Positions 35,104-44,980 of a stretch of 48,733 nucleotides of DNA are shown one piece after another (the first letter of the stretch is position 1; every line of letters starts with the position of its first letter). The position numbers were made by a program, and so were the translations under genes. The notes beneath the pieces are model-generated. The model had not been told where the DNA came from and ran no database searches. It saw only the letters and a program-made list of their open reading frames with translations. This DNA comes from Pseudonocardia sp. (GTDB taxonomy: Bacteria; Actinomycetota; Actinomycetes; Mycobacteriales; Pseudonocardiaceae), in NCBI GenBank assembly GCA_025465235.1, contig JAODNO010000340.1, positions 1 through 48,733 of the forward strand, in the 5' to 3' direction.

Positions 35104-37577
35104 TGGACCTCTCCCTGCGGGTTGTTCGGGTCGATCGAGCCCAGGCCCGCGCCCGGTGAATGGGTGTCGACCGGGGTCTTCTGGGTGGAACGGCCCTGCG
35201 CCTCCTGAATCGCCCGCCAGACGCGCTGCGACGTGGTGGGCATCTCGACGTCGGTGACGCCGAGGTGCCGGATCGCGTCGAGCACGCCGTTGATGATCGC
35301 GGGGGTCGAGGCGATGGTGCCGGCCTCGCCGACGCCCTTCACACCCAGCGGGTTCGACGTGGCCGGGGTGCTGACCACCCGGGTGTCGAAGCTCGGCAGG
35401 TCGGCGGCCGACGGCAGGGTGTAGTCGACGAACGTGCCGTTGACCAGCGTGCCCTGCTCGTCGTAGTTGGCCTCCTCGAACAGGGCCTGCGCGATGCCCT
35501 GTGCGAGACCGCCGTGCACCTGGCCCTCGGCGATGAGCGGGTTCACGACGTTGCCGATGTCGTCCACGCAGACGTACTTGCGCAGGTCGACGTGGCCCGT
35601 GTCGGTGTCGATCTCGATCGCGGCGAGGTGCGTGCCGTGCGGGAAGGAGAAGTTCTCCGGGTCGTACACGGCGTCGGAGTCCAGCGAGGGCTCCATGTCC
35701 TCCGGGTAGTCGTGCGCCATGAACGCGGCGAACGCGATCTCCTGGATGGCCTTGCCCTTGTCGGTGCCGCGGACGGTGAAGGTGCCGCCCGAGAACTCGA
35801 TGTCGTCCTCGGACGCCTCGAGCAGGTGGGCGGCGAGCTTCTTGGCCTTCGCGACCACCTTCTCGGCCGCCTTGACGATCGCGATGCCGCCGACGACCAG
35901 CGACCGCGATCCGTAGGTGTCGAGCCCCTTCGGCGAGATCTGCGTGTCGCCGTGCAGGACCTCGACATCCTCGAACGGCACGCCGAGCTGGTCGGCAACG
36001 ATCTGGCTGAACGCCGTCTCGTGGCCCTGGCCGTGCGGTGATACTCCGGTGATGACCTCCACCTTGCCGGTGGCCAGCATCCGGATGCTGGCGGCCTCCC
36101 AGCCACCCGCCCCGTAGGACAGCGAGCCGAGCACCCGGGACGGCGCGAGGCCGCACATCTCGGTGAACGTCGAGATGCCGATGCCGAGCTGCACCGGGTC
36201 GCCCGACCGGCGCCGCTCCTCCTGCTCGCGGCGCAGGCCCGCGTAGTCGAACAGCTCCATCGCCTGCTGCGTGGCCTGCTCGTAGTTGCCCGAGTCGTAG
36301 GTGAGTCCGCACACCGTGGTGAACGGGAACTCCTCGTGCTTGATCCAGTTCTGCTCGCGCAGCTCCAGCGGGTCGCGACCGAGCTCGACGGCGAGCTCGT
36401 CCATGATCCGCTCGATCGCGAAGGTGGCCTCCGGCCGCCCGGCGCCGCGGTAGGCGTCAGTGAGCGTCTTCGTGGTGAAGACGTTGGTGCAGGTGAACTT
36501 GTAGGCCGGGAACTTGTAGATCGAGTTGAACATGAACGCGCCGAGGATCGGCACCCCCGGCCCGACCAGGCCGAGGTAGGCACCCATGTCGGCGAGGAGC
36601 TTCACGTCCAGGCCGGTGACGGTGCCGTCCTTCTTCGCCGTGATCGTGATGTCCTGGATCTGGTCACGGCCGTGGTGCGCGGCGAGCAGCGACTCCTAGC
36701 GCGTCTCGGGCCACTTGACCGGCTTGCCGAGCTTCTGCGCGAGCACCACGCAGAGCATCTCCTCCGGCACCACGCCGATCTTGCCGCCGAAGCCGCCGCC
36801 CACGTCCGGGGCGATGACCCGCAGCTTGCTCTCCGGCACGCCCAGCGTCACGGTCGTCATCGTCCGCAGGATGTGCGGGATCTGCGTGGACGAGTAGAAG
36901 GTGATCTGCTCGCCGGCGGGGTCGACCACGGCGGAGCGTGGCTCCATGAACGCCGGGATCAGCCGCTGCTGGCGGAACCGGCGCTTGACGACCACCTGGT
37001 CGGGGTCGGCCTCGGCAGCGGCGATCGCCTCGGAGACGTTGCTCCCGGTGCCGGCCTCGCCGGAGTCGAACACCCAGGTGGCGCTCACGTTCGAGCCGAG
37101 ATCGGGGTGGACGAGGGTGGCGCCCTCTGCGGTCGCCGCCTCCATGTCGAGCACCGGCTCGAGCGGCTCGTAGTCGACCTCCACGAGGTCGGCGGCGTCG
37201 CGGGCCTCGGCGGCCGAGCGCGCGACGACGACGGCAACGCCCTCGCCGGCGAAGTGCACGGTGCTGCTGGCGAGCAGCGGGCGCTGTGGGGCCTTCTGGT
37301 CGGGCGTGATCGGCCAAGCGCAGGGCAGGCCGACGCCCTCGACGCCCAGGTCGGCCGCCGTATAGACACCCACGACACCGGGAGACTGCTTGGCCGGGGA
37401 CGTGTCGATGCCGGTGATCGTGGCGTGCGCGATCGGCGAGCGCACCACCGAGAGGTGCAGCGTGCCCGCCGGCGTGATGGCATCGGTGTAGCGACTGCGC
37501 CCGGTGATGAGGCGCGCGTCCTCCTTGCGGGTGCGGGATTTCCCGAACTCGACGGTGGGTTCGGCGATTGCGGTCAT
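35100..37577 (-). pseudogene. coxL: Molybdenum hydroxylase large subunit (form II CoxL-like) with in-frame amber codon
   Basis: 825 codons in one frame from ATG 37577. The reading frame is interrupted only by TAG at 36698-36696 (codon 294), in VKWPETR-stop-ESLLAAHHGRDQ; the family has Ser there, so TCG to TAG is a single substitution. Everything downstream is conserved: LTDAYRGAGRPEATF carries the form II active-site motif AYRGAGR (form I, true CO dehydrogenase, has AYxCSFR), and VKGVGEAGTIAS holds the catalytic Glu. If the stop is real, only a 293-residue fragment is made, lacking most molybdopterin contacts; an internal restart is unlikely. Gene order S-L-M also fits form II. True substrate is unknown. 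Confidence 0.85.
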
Positions 37578-38096
37578 CTACTCGCCACCTCCGGCAACGG
37601 ACACCGGGGACTGGGTGTCAGCCGTGGACCCCGGCTTCATCTTCGCCGCGGCGCTCTGCACGGCGCGGACGATGTTCTGGTAGCCCGTGCAGCGGCAGAG
37701 GTTGCCCTCGATGCCCTCACGGACCTCCTGCTCGTTCGGATCGGGGTTGTCCCCGAGCAGGTCTATGGCCTGCATGATCATGCCCGGCGTGCAGTAGCCG
37801 CACTGCAGCGCGTGGCACTCGTTGAATGCCTCCTGCATCGGGTGCAGCTTCCCGTCGCGGGCGATGCCCTCGATCGTGGTGATCTCGGCGCCGTCGACCT
37901 GCACGGCCAGCACCGAGCAGGACTTCACGCTCTGCCCGTTCAGATGAACGGTGCAGGCACCGCAGTTGCTGGTGTCACACCCGACGAGAGTGCCGGTCTT
38001 GCCGAGCCGTTCCCTCAGGTAGTGGACCAACAACGTACGGGGCTCCACGTCGTCGGCGTATTCCACGCCGTCGACCGTGACCCGGACCTGTGCCAT
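37578..38096 (-). CDS. coxS: Molybdenum hydroxylase 2Fe-2S subunit (CoxS-like)
   Basis: 172 residues with two [2Fe-2S] sites: plant-ferredoxin-type [15 protein letters not shown] (about 41-55), with a later Cys in KSCSVL, and the helical-bundle site [10 protein letters not shown] ... [11 protein letters not shown] (about 100-145). It transfers electrons from the molybdenum centre to FAD in CoxM. GAGGAGAAG precedes ATG 38096. Its TAG abuts the coxL ATG with no gap. Upstream, 274 bp separate it from mftF on the same strand; this gap shows no gene. Confidence 0.9.
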   Translation of the reverse strand: MAQVRVTVDGVEYADDVEPRTLLVHYLRERLGKTGTLVGCDTSNCGACTVHLNGQSVKSCSVLAVQVDGAEITTIEGIARDGKLHPMQEAFNECHALQCGYCTPGMIMQAIDLLGDNPDPNEQEVREGIEGNLCRCTGYQNIVRAVQSAAAKMKPGSTADTQSPVSVAGGGE

Positions 38097-38370
38097 GAGT
38101 CTTCTCCTCAACCGCGACGGCTGTGTCGCACCGCGCCTGCATACTTCCGAGGGACCGGTGGTAGTGGTCGAACCACTGTCCGGACCGCCACGCCGTTGTG
38201 GCGGCCGACACATCTCACCGCTGTTGATCGGCCCGTGCAACCGTACCCCTCCCATCGGTCACCGAGCCCGAAGCGACAGAGGAGCTCGCACATCGCGCAC
38301 CTCCAATCAACTCCGCTGATGCGGGAGATATCGGCGCTTTGATCCGTGACAGCGGAGTTACCGTAGGGAC

Positions 38371-39909
38371 TTATTCACCCTTTCGGATTAGCCCTGACGG
38401 ACGGCCACTATCGGACGCCCCGGCTCGGCCGGCTGGAGGATGTCCCGCGGCGAGGGCTGCAGGACCGATCGGCCGGAGCGGTTCGACTGTCCGGTGCCGC
38501 AGCGCGCCCCACCACAGCCCGGCGCCGTACGCCAGGTCATCGAGCCTGTGGGCCAGCACGTATCCGGGCAGCCCCGGTTTCGCGTGCGGGTCGCGGCCAC
38601 GGTGGCGCCACCAGTCGACGATGCCCTCGGCCACTGCGACGAAGATCACCGTACGACGCGCCCGGCGCGACACCAGGCAGGCGGCTGCGGACACCGGCCA
38701 GTAGTGGCGCGTCACCGCGTCGGCCGTCTGCGCGAGCGTGCCCACCACCCCCATCGCGACGAGCCGGGCCGCGGCGGCGCGTGGGCGGTCGACGGGCAGC
38801 CTGCGCGCCAGCCTCTCGGCAGCCACGACGCTGACCGCCACCGCCGCCTGCACTGCACGCGGCGTGCCGAGCAGCAGCAGCGCGCCGACCGCCGCCGACC
38901 ACGGGCTCAGCACCATCGGCGGCACGGAACCGGGATGCCGCAGCGCGAGAGGCGCCGCTCCCGTGCCGTAGTAGGCCTTCCGCAGCCACCACGCGCGGAG
39001 CGTCGTCCGGTGATCGTGGGCGACCCTGGCCGCAGGCTCGTACCGCAGTCGCCAGCCTGCCGCGTGCAGGCGCAGGACGAGGTCGACGTCCTCGGCCACC
39101 TGCATGCCCTCGTCGAAACCGGCGCCCACCGCGGCGCGGCGCACGAGCAGGGCGGCGCTCGGGACGTACGCCACGCGCGAGCGCGGCACCACCAGCGCCG
39201 GGTCCGGGCCGAGATCCAACGAGGACCGCACGGCTTCGTACGCCGCCAGCAGTCCGTCGATCCGAGGCAGGGTTCCCGCCGGGGGCAAGGCGACGATCCG
39301 CGGCGCCGCAAGGCCGACGGCCGGATCGGCGAAGCGCGCCAACAGCGGTTCCAGCCAGCCGGTCAGGGGCACGACATCGGAGTCGAGGAACGCGACGAGC
39401 GGGGTGGTCGCCGCCGCGAGCCCGGCATTGCGCGCCGCGGCCGGGCCCCGCGCGGACGAGTGCCGCAGCACCGTGGCGCCCGCCCCCTCGGCCACCGCCC
39501 GCACCGCGGCGGCGTCCGCTGAGCCGTCGTCCACGACGAGCAAACCACCCAGCCCTGACGGCAGCGCGGCGAGGAGCCGCGCCACACCAGCGACCCGGTC
39601 CTTCACGGGCACGACGACCGTCACCTCCGCACTGGACGGCACAGCCGAAGCAGGTTCGGCAATCGGGTGCCCGATCCCCGCGTCGAGCAGCCTGCGGGCC
39701 AGCGCGGCCGACGTCGGGCCGGTGACCGTGCACGTGCCGTCCGCGAGCAACTGCCGGGCGGCCGCAGACAGGCGCAACAGCCGTGGCGGCGCCCCACCGA
39801 GCAGCACCGCGCCGTCGTCGAGCCTGCGGGTCCGCCTGTCCAGCGCGACCCGGAACCCCACCGGCAGCGAACCCTGCCCCGGTCGGATCCCCGACCCCGT
39901 CACCGTCAT
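38371..39909 (-). CDS. mftF: Mycofactocin glycosyltransferase
   Basis: 512 residues. After an N-terminal ~110-residue PqqD-like region (FRVALDRRTRRLDDGAVLLGG), a GT2 (GT-A) domain follows: VTVVVPVKDRVAGVARLL, LLVVDDGSAD and VAFLDSDVV (DxD-type), then RVAYVPSAALLVRR and DLVLRLHAAGWRLRYEP. Several hydrophobic helices lie in the C-terminal third. This architecture is that of MftF, which adds beta-1,4-glucose units to premycofactocin. ATG 39909 is the family start (MTVTGSG). It is separated from mftE by a convergent phosphatase gene and repeat array 2, so it needs its own promoter. It is divergent from the phosphatase. Confidence 0.85.
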   Translation of the reverse strand: MTVTGSGIRPGQGSLPVGFRVALDRRTRRLDDGAVLLGGAPPRLLRLSAAARQLLADGTCTVTGPTSAALARRLLDAGIGHPIAEPASAVPSSAEVTVVVPVKDRVAGVARLLAALPSGLGGLLVVDDGSADAAAVRAVAEGAGATVLRHSSARGPAAARNAGLAAATTPLVAFLDSDVVPLTGWLEPLLARFADPAVGLAAPRIVALPPAGTLPRIDGLLAAYEAVRSSLDLGPDPALVVPRSRVAYVPSAALLVRRAAVGAGFDEGMQVAEDVDLVLRLHAAGWRLRYEPAARVAHDHRTTLRAWWLRKAYYGTGAAPLALRHPGSVPPMVLSPWSAAVGALLLLGTPRAVQAAVAVSVVAAERLARRLPVDRPRAAAARLVAMGVVGTLAQTADAVTRHYWPVSAAACLVSRRARRTVIFVAVAEGIVDWWRHRGRDPHAKPGLPGYVLAHRLDDLAYGAGLWWGALRHRTVEPLRPIGPAALAAGHPPAGRAGASDSGRPSGLIRKGE

Positions 39910-40011
39910 GCAGACCTCCGGACGCCGCTGGAGTACCCGCGCAGGGTAGGACTCCGCTCCTGCCGGCGTCGTGATCGGCTCGACGGGGTGGCCACGTGGG
40001 AGCCTTGGCCG

Positions 40012-41157
40012 ATGACCACCCCGGTCCTGCCCGACTACGGCCATCGCTCCCTCACCGAGGTGATGCCCGCCCTCCTCGCGGCGCTCGGAGTCCCGGGCCA
40101 TGCTCCCGAGCTGACGTTCGAGCCTGTCCGCGCTGCGGCACTGTTACTCGTCGACGGTCTCGGCAGCGAGCTGCTGCGCCGCCATGCGGCCGACGCGCCG
40201 TTCCTGGCGAGCCTGCCCGACGCCGGACCGCTCACCGTCGGGTTCCCGTCCAGCACCTCGATCAGCCTCGCGTCGCTCGGAACGGGGCTGCCGCCGGGAG
40301 CGCACGGGATGGTCGGAATCTCCTTCCGCGCCGACGACGGCGAACTGCTCGACACGCTGCGCTGGACGTCACACGGCACGGGCAAGGCGGTGGACCTGCG
40401 GGACCGGCTGCCGCCCGAGGACGTGCAGGCGGCCCCGACCGCGCTGGAACGGGCGGCTGCCGCCGGGGTCGAGGTCACCGTCGTGTCGAGAAAGGAGTTC
40501 AGGGGCTCCGGGCTCACCCGGGCGGCCCTGCGCGGCGGCAACTTCCGGGGCACGCACGCCCTCGGCGACCTCGCCGCCGAGGTCATCGCCGCGGTCACCG
40601 GGCCGGGGCCGCGGCTCTGCTACGGCTACCACGCCGACCTCGACGGGCTGGGTCACCTGCGAGGACCAGGCACCATGGCGTGGCGGCTGCAGCTCAGCCA
40701 GGTCGACCGGCTGGCCGGGCTGATCGCCGAGCACCTGCCGCCCGGCGCCGTACTCGTGATCACCGGCGACCACGGCATGGTCGGCGTCGACCGGATCTTC
40801 GACGCAGACACCGATCCCGTCCTGCAGCAGGGCGTCCAGCTGCTCGGCGGCGACGCCCGCGCCCGGCACGTCTACGCCAGGCCCGGCGCGGCGGAGGACG
40901 TCCTGGCTACCTGGCGCTCGGTGCTGCACGACGACGCCTGGGTGGTGCCGGGCGAGCAGGCCGTTGCGGAAGGCTGGTTCGGGCCGGTCGCCCCGCATGT
41001 TCAGCACCGCATCGGCGACGTCGTCGTGGCTGCTCGGGGCACCGCCGCGATCGTCCGGTCGGTGGCCGAGCCGGTGATCTCCCGGCTACCGGGCCAGCAC
41101 GGCTCCCTCTCACCGGAGGAGCAACTCGTCCCCCTCCTGGTAGCCCACACCCCCTGA
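40012..41157 (+). CDS. Alkaline phosphatase-superfamily nucleotide pyrophosphatase/phosphodiesterase
   Basis: 381 residues of the AP superfamily (nucleotide pyrophosphatase-like). Metal and nucleophile motifs: LLLVDGLGSELL (first Asp), FPSSTSISLASLGTGLPPG (nucleophile Thr/Ser region), YHADLDGLGHLRG (Asp/His ligands) and TGDHGMVG (Asp-His pair). It would hydrolyse a phosphodiester or pyrophosphate; substrate unknown. It lies inside the mycofactocin locus between mftE and mftF but on the other strand; whether it acts on a sugar nucleotide used by MftF is speculation. Confidence 0.8.
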   Translation: MTTPVLPDYGHRSLTEVMPALLAALGVPGHAPELTFEPVRAAALLLVDGLGSELLRRHAADAPFLASLPDAGPLTVGFPSSTSISLASLGTGLPPGAHGMVGISFRADDGELLDTLRWTSHGTGKAVDLRDRLPPEDVQAAPTALERAAAAGVEVTVVSRKEFRGSGLTRAALRGGNFRGTHALGDLAAEVIAAVTGPGPRLCYGYHADLDGLGHLRGPGTMAWRLQLSQVDRLAGLIAEHLPPGAVLVITGDHGMVGVDRIFDADTDPVLQQGVQLLGGDARARHVYARPGAAEDVLATWRSVLHDDAWVVPGEQAVAEGWFGPVAPHVQHRIGDVVVAARGTAAIVRSVAEPVISRLPGQHGSLSPEEQLVPLLVAHTP

Positions 41158-41162
41158 CCCAC

Positions 41163-41392
41163 CCGCGAGTCGCCCCTTTCCCGCCCCCGAGTCGCCCCCT
41201 TCCCGCCGATGAGTCGCCCAACCCGCGCCCCTCCGCGACCTGATCTACGACTCGCGATACGGGGGACTCGCAGGGGCGGTTCCAGCAACTCACGGTCGGA
41301 GGACGGGCGACTCGCGGGCGGAATCCGGGCGACTCGCGGACGCAGAACGGGCGACTCGCGGGCGGGATTCGGGCGACTCGCGGGCGGGGGTC
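41163..41392. repeat. Array 2 of the 22-bp phased repeat, two opposed blocks
   Basis: Plus-oriented cores GAGTCGCC begin at 41167, 41189 and 41211; minus-oriented cores GGCGACTC begin at 41306, 41328, 41350 and 41372, preceded in phase by degenerate copies at 41262 and 41284. Every step is 22 bp. The blocks face each other between the convergent 3' ends of the phosphatase and mftE, giving an overall dyad. Confidence 0.9.
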
Positions 41393-42092
41393 AGGTCAGG
41401 TGGGCTCGGGGGTCCAGGTGCCAGCGGGGCAGAGCGTGTTGTAGCGCCGCCGTCATACCGGCCAGCAGACGCGCCCCCTCCTCGGCGGTGGCGCCCAGCG
41501 GGTCACCCAGCACGCCGTTCGGAGTCGCCGCGGCCAGGCCACCACTGCGCAGGGTCGGGAGGAGCTCCGCCAGCGGCGCGGTATTGCCCGCCTCGGCCAC
41601 CTCCCATCGAACGAGGGCTGGATCGAGCGCGAGAAGGATGGACGTCTCCGTGCGCCCCGCATGGGCATCCCCTCCCGGCGCGGCACAGCCGAACCAGGCC
41701 GCGTCGCGACCCTCGTCGCGCAGTTGGAGGACGGCCTCCGGCACTGTCGGCAGGTTGCCGCCGTGCCCGTTGACGAACACCAGCCGCTCCGCCCACGCCC
41801 CCGCTGACCGGCCCAGCTCGACCAGCACCGCGCGCAGGGCCGTGTGCCCGATCGACAGCGTGCCGGGGAAGCCCTCGTGCTCACCGGAGGCGCCGTAACT
41901 CAGCGCCGGCGCGACCAGCAGGGACGGGTCCCCGTCGGCAACGCGAAAGGCGACGGCGGCCGCGATCCGCGCGTCGGTGTCGAGCGGCAGGTGCGGTCCG
42001 TGCTGCTCCACTGAACCCACCGGCACCAGCACGGTGCGCGGCACCCCACCCTGCAGCTCGGTCCAGGTGCGTTCACCGAGCCGGGCGCTCAC
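41391..42092 (-). CDS. mftE: Mycofactocin peptidase (creatininase family)
   Basis: 233 residues. Creatininase-fold metal ligands: VGSVEQHGPHLPLDTDARIA (Glu, His, Asp), NGHGGNLPT, and GDAHAGRTETSILLAL with a second Glu. MftE cleaves the modified MftA to free the cyclised Val-Tyr product (AHDP) from the rest of the peptide. GTG 42092 overlaps the stop of the upstream broken oxidoreductase gene (GTGA), showing that the two were once coupled. Its own frame is intact. Confidence 0.9.
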   Translation of the reverse strand: MSARLGERTWTELQGGVPRTVLVPVGSVEQHGPHLPLDTDARIAAAVAFRVADGDPSLLVAPALSYGASGEHEGFPGTLSIGHTALRAVLVELGRSAGAWAERLVFVNGHGGNLPTVPEAVLQLRDEGRDAAWFGCAAPGGDAHAGRTETSILLALDPALVRWEVAEAGNTAPLAELLPTLRSGGLAAATPNGVLGDPLGATAEEGARLLAGMTAALQHALPRWHLDPRAHLT

Positions 42093-43624
42093 AGTGCCAC
42101 GCCCGCATGGTGTCCGTCGATGACGGCGGCGTGCGCCCCGCGGGGCGCCAGGCCGTCGCCGATCCGGTGCACGGCCGGGCCACGATCGCGCAACGCTGTC
42201 CACAGCTCGTTCTCCGGCATCGCCGGCACGGCGCAGACCACCCAGTCGTACGCGGCCTCAGACACCGAGCCGACGGTGTGATGCAGCACGGTGAGCCGGA
42301 CGCCGGGCGCAGCACGCGCGGCAGCCAGGACGGTGCGGTCGGGCGACATCACGATCCCGGCCCCGTGCGCCAAGCGGTGGAACCGCTCCATGTCCAGGGT
42401 GAGCCCGAGGTCATGCCCGGCGTCGCGATCTCCACCGCGCAGCCCCGTGCGGCGAGCAGTTCGGCAACCGATTTTGCCTGGTGGAAGCCGAGCTCGTCGT
42501 ACACCAACACCGACGGCTCCGCGCGGCCGCACAGCACGTCCCGCACGTCGACCACGCGGTCGAGTTCGCGCGCCCCGGTGCCCGCAGTCGATCGCCAGTG
42601 CGCAGTCGATCTCGCGCCGCTCGCCGGTCCAGACGTGCTCCAGCACCGCTCGGCCATCGCGCACATCGAGCAGCAGCGAGCACAGCTCGCGCGACACCCC
42701 GGCCTGCTGCAGCCGTGTGTTGGCGGGAACGAGGTCACCGGTGCGGCCGAGCTGGGCGGCAGCCACCGGATCCCGGGTGACGATCGCCGTCGGACGCCCC
42801 GCGGCGGCCACCTGCTCGGCGACCCCGACCCCCGTCCAGTCGCCGATCGGGTCGTGCACGACGACGGTGCCGCCGGCGGCCAGCGCCGCCGCGGCCGATC
42901 CCGCGGCGAGCACGGCGGCCTCGAACTCGGCGGCGTCGAGTACGGGGCAGTCGCTCCGGTAGGGCCGCGAACCGGTCGCGAGCAGCACCGCGGTGCCGGC
43001 GCGTTCCGCGGCGTCCAGGTCCGGGACGCCCACTTCGACGCCCGTCTCCACCTCGACCCCCAGCCGGGCCAATTCCTGCTCCCACCATGGCATGAGCACG
43101 CCCATCTGCTCCCGGCCGGCGACGGCTGCGGCGAACAGCAGTGCCCCGCCAAGCCGACCCGACCGCTCCATGAGCCGCACCCGATGCCCTCGCAAGGTAT
43201 GCACCCGCGCAGCCGCCATCCCGGCCGGCCCCCCACCCACCACGAGCACCGACCGTCGCCGCACGGTGTGCGTGCGGGAATCGACCGTCGGCGCCTCCTC
43301 GATCTCGGGAGCGTGAGCCGCGGGGCGACTCGCGGGCGGAAGACGGGCGACTCGCGCACGGATTGCGGGCGACTCGCGGGCGGGAAACGGGCGACTCGCG
43401 CGGCGTCGGCGGCACGAGGGGCGCGCTCGTAGGGCCAGTCGGAGTTCCGGACGCTCGCCACCTCGGGATCACGCCCGCTCCGCCTGCTGCCCGCCCGGCG
43501 TAGTAGGGCGACGTGCCGGTCGGAGAACTCACGGCAGCGCGAGGTTCGTCTCGTGCGGGCTGAACATCACCCGGCTGGGCGCTAGCCGTCCGCGGAGGGT
43601 GACGGGCCGGATCAGGCTCGGCAC
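42089..43624 (-). pseudogene. Broken FadH/Old-Yellow-Enzyme-type oxidoreductase in the mycofactocin locus
   Basis: The N-terminus from GTG 43624 reads PSLIRPVTLRGRLAPSRVMF then SPHETNLALP and hits TGA near 43530; FSDRHVA, then GAGVI and VRNSDWPYERAPRAA continue in other frames to about 43410. There repeat array 3 begins, and coding resumes at about 43318 with EIEEAPTVDSRTHTVRRRSV and LVVGGGPAGMAAARV, the FAD/NAD(P) domain. About 300 codons of the TIM barrel, including the FMN and 4Fe-4S parts, are absent. Two more shifts flank a stretch reading RELDRVVDVRDVLCG to VEIATPGM: one near 42580, another near 42409, where adding a C gives MTLGLTLDM. Intact members (~650 residues) are known mycofactocin-system companions. 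Here it occupies the usual mftD position. Confidence 0.85.
43319..43410 (-). repeat. Array 3 of the 22-bp phased repeat (4 units)
   Basis: GGCGACTC begins at 43324, 43346, 43368 and 43390, each exactly 22 bp apart; a typical unit is GGCGACTCGCGGGCGG plus a variable RAAACG-like tail. It sits inside the broken oxidoreductase gene, between its N-terminal barrel remnant and its FAD/NAD domain. Confidence 0.9.
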
Positions 43625-43729
43625 CGTTCCCACCCACCTCTGCGGCTCGTGGTGTCGACGCACCGCAGCCTTGGTCGCATGGCCGCTCCGGCCCGCGTCG
43701 ACGCTGACGCGGACCGGAGCGGCAAGCCT

Positions 43730-44980
43730 TCAGCCGCCCGCGACCGGGACCCGCAGCCGCGAGTCGGAGGCGTCCCCTGGCATCCCGGCGAGGGGGCTCG
43801 TCTCGCAGGCCCTGTCGGGTCGCACCTGCGGGCCGTCGGCACGGTCTGGCATCCCGATCTGCACCGGCACGGGGCCGCGTGAGTTACGGGGCGCGGAACG
43901 GGAGTGGTCCACGTCCGATCTCGGGACCAGCGTGTCAGCATCGCGCGCCGCGAGTGCCTGCTCGCCGAACCCGCGCACGCACTCCGGGTCCGGCCCGTCC
44001 AGCGGTAGGCCGGTGAAGAACTTGGCCGCCATGCAGCCGCCCTGGCAGGAGTCGTAGAAGCCGCAGCTACGGCACGCGCCGCCCGTCTGCGGCTGCCGCA
44101 GTTGCGTGAACAGCTCCGACTGCCGCCAGACCTGCTCGAATCCACCGGGCGACCGGACGTTGCCTGCCAGGAAGTTCTCGTGGATCGCGAAAGGGCACGC
44201 GTAGACGTCCCCGACCGGGTCGATCAGACAGACGACCCGGCCCGCACCGCACAGGTTGAGTCCGGGCAACGCTTCGCCGTAGGCGGAGAGGTGGAAGAAC
44301 GAGTCGCCGGTCAGCACCTTGTCGCCGTGCGCCACGAGCCAGTCGTAGAGCTGCCGCTGCTGCGCTGCGGTGGGGTGGAGCTCGTCCCAGACGTCGGCAC
44401 CACGGCCGGATGGCCGCAGCCGGGTGATGCGGAGCTGCGCGCCGAACCTGTCCGCGATCGTCGCGAACTCGTCGAGCTGGTCGACGTTCTGCCGCGTCAT
44501 CACGACGCTGATCTTCGGCTGCCCGAATCCGGCGGCGGCGAGGTTCTCCAGCGCCCGGATCGCCGTGGCGAACGAGCCGGGGCCTCGCACATGGTCGTTG
44601 ATCTCTGCGGTGGCGCCGTCGAGGGAGATCTGGACGTCGACGTAGTCGGCGGCGGCGAGCTGCCGCGCCCGCTTCTCGTCGAGCTTGATCCCGTTCGTCG
44701 AGAACTTGACGCCGACGTCGTGGCCGACCGCGTAGTCGAGCAGCTCCCAGAAGTCCGGTCGCACCGTCGGCTCGCCGCCGCCGATGTTGACGTAGAAGAC
44801 CTGCATCCGCTGCAGTTCGTCGATCACGCCCTTGGCCTCCGCGGTGGTCAGCTCCCGCGGGTCCCGTCGGCCGGAGGACGACAGGCAGTGCACGCACGCC
44901 AGGTTGCACGCGTAGGTGAGCTCCCAGGTCAGGCAGATCGGCGAGTTCAGGCCGTACTGGAAGTGGTCGACCAGCTTCAC
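43730..44980 (-). CDS. mftC: Mycofactocin radical SAM maturase
   Basis: 416 residues. Radical SAM cluster CNLACVHC (about 24-31), SAM-binding GGGEPTVRPDF (about 66-76), and a SPASM domain with Cys in CGAGRVVCLID, VYACPF and CRSCGFYDSCQGGC, binding two extra FeS clusters. MftC decarboxylates the C-terminal Tyr of MftA and then forms the Val-Tyr carbon-carbon bond. The tail RPDRACETSPLAG is typical of the family. GTG 44980 overlaps the mftB stop (GTGA). All cluster Cys are present and the frame is intact. Confidence 0.94.
   Translation of the reverse strand: MKLVDHFQYGLNSPICLTWELTYACNLACVHCLSSSGRRDPRELTTAEAKGVIDELQRMQVFYVNIGGGEPTVRPDFWELLDYAVGHDVGVKFSTNGIKLDEKRARQLAAADYVDVQISLDGATAEINDHVRGPGSFATAIRALENLAAAGFGQPKISVVMTRQNVDQLDEFATIADRFGAQLRITRLRPSGRGADVWDELHPTAAQQRQLYDWLVAHGDKVLTGDSFFHLSAYGEALPGLNLCGAGRVVCLIDPVGDVYACPFAIHENFLAGNVRSPGGFEQVWRQSELFTQLRQPQTGGACRSCGFYDSCQGGCMAAKFFTGLPLDGPDPECVRGFGEQALAARDADTLVPRSDVDHSRSAPRNSRGPVPVQIGMPDRADGPQVRPDRACETSPLAGMPGDASDSRLRVPVAGG

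Noticed and set aside
36696-36698. Amber codon read as pyrrolysine in coxL
   Set aside because: Pyrrolysine is not expected in this lineage and the family has Ser at this position.
36336-38342. 668-codon plus-strand open frame opposite coxL/coxS
   Set aside because: Composition is that of antisense to a GC-rich gene; coxL and coxS on the minus strand have unmistakable motifs.
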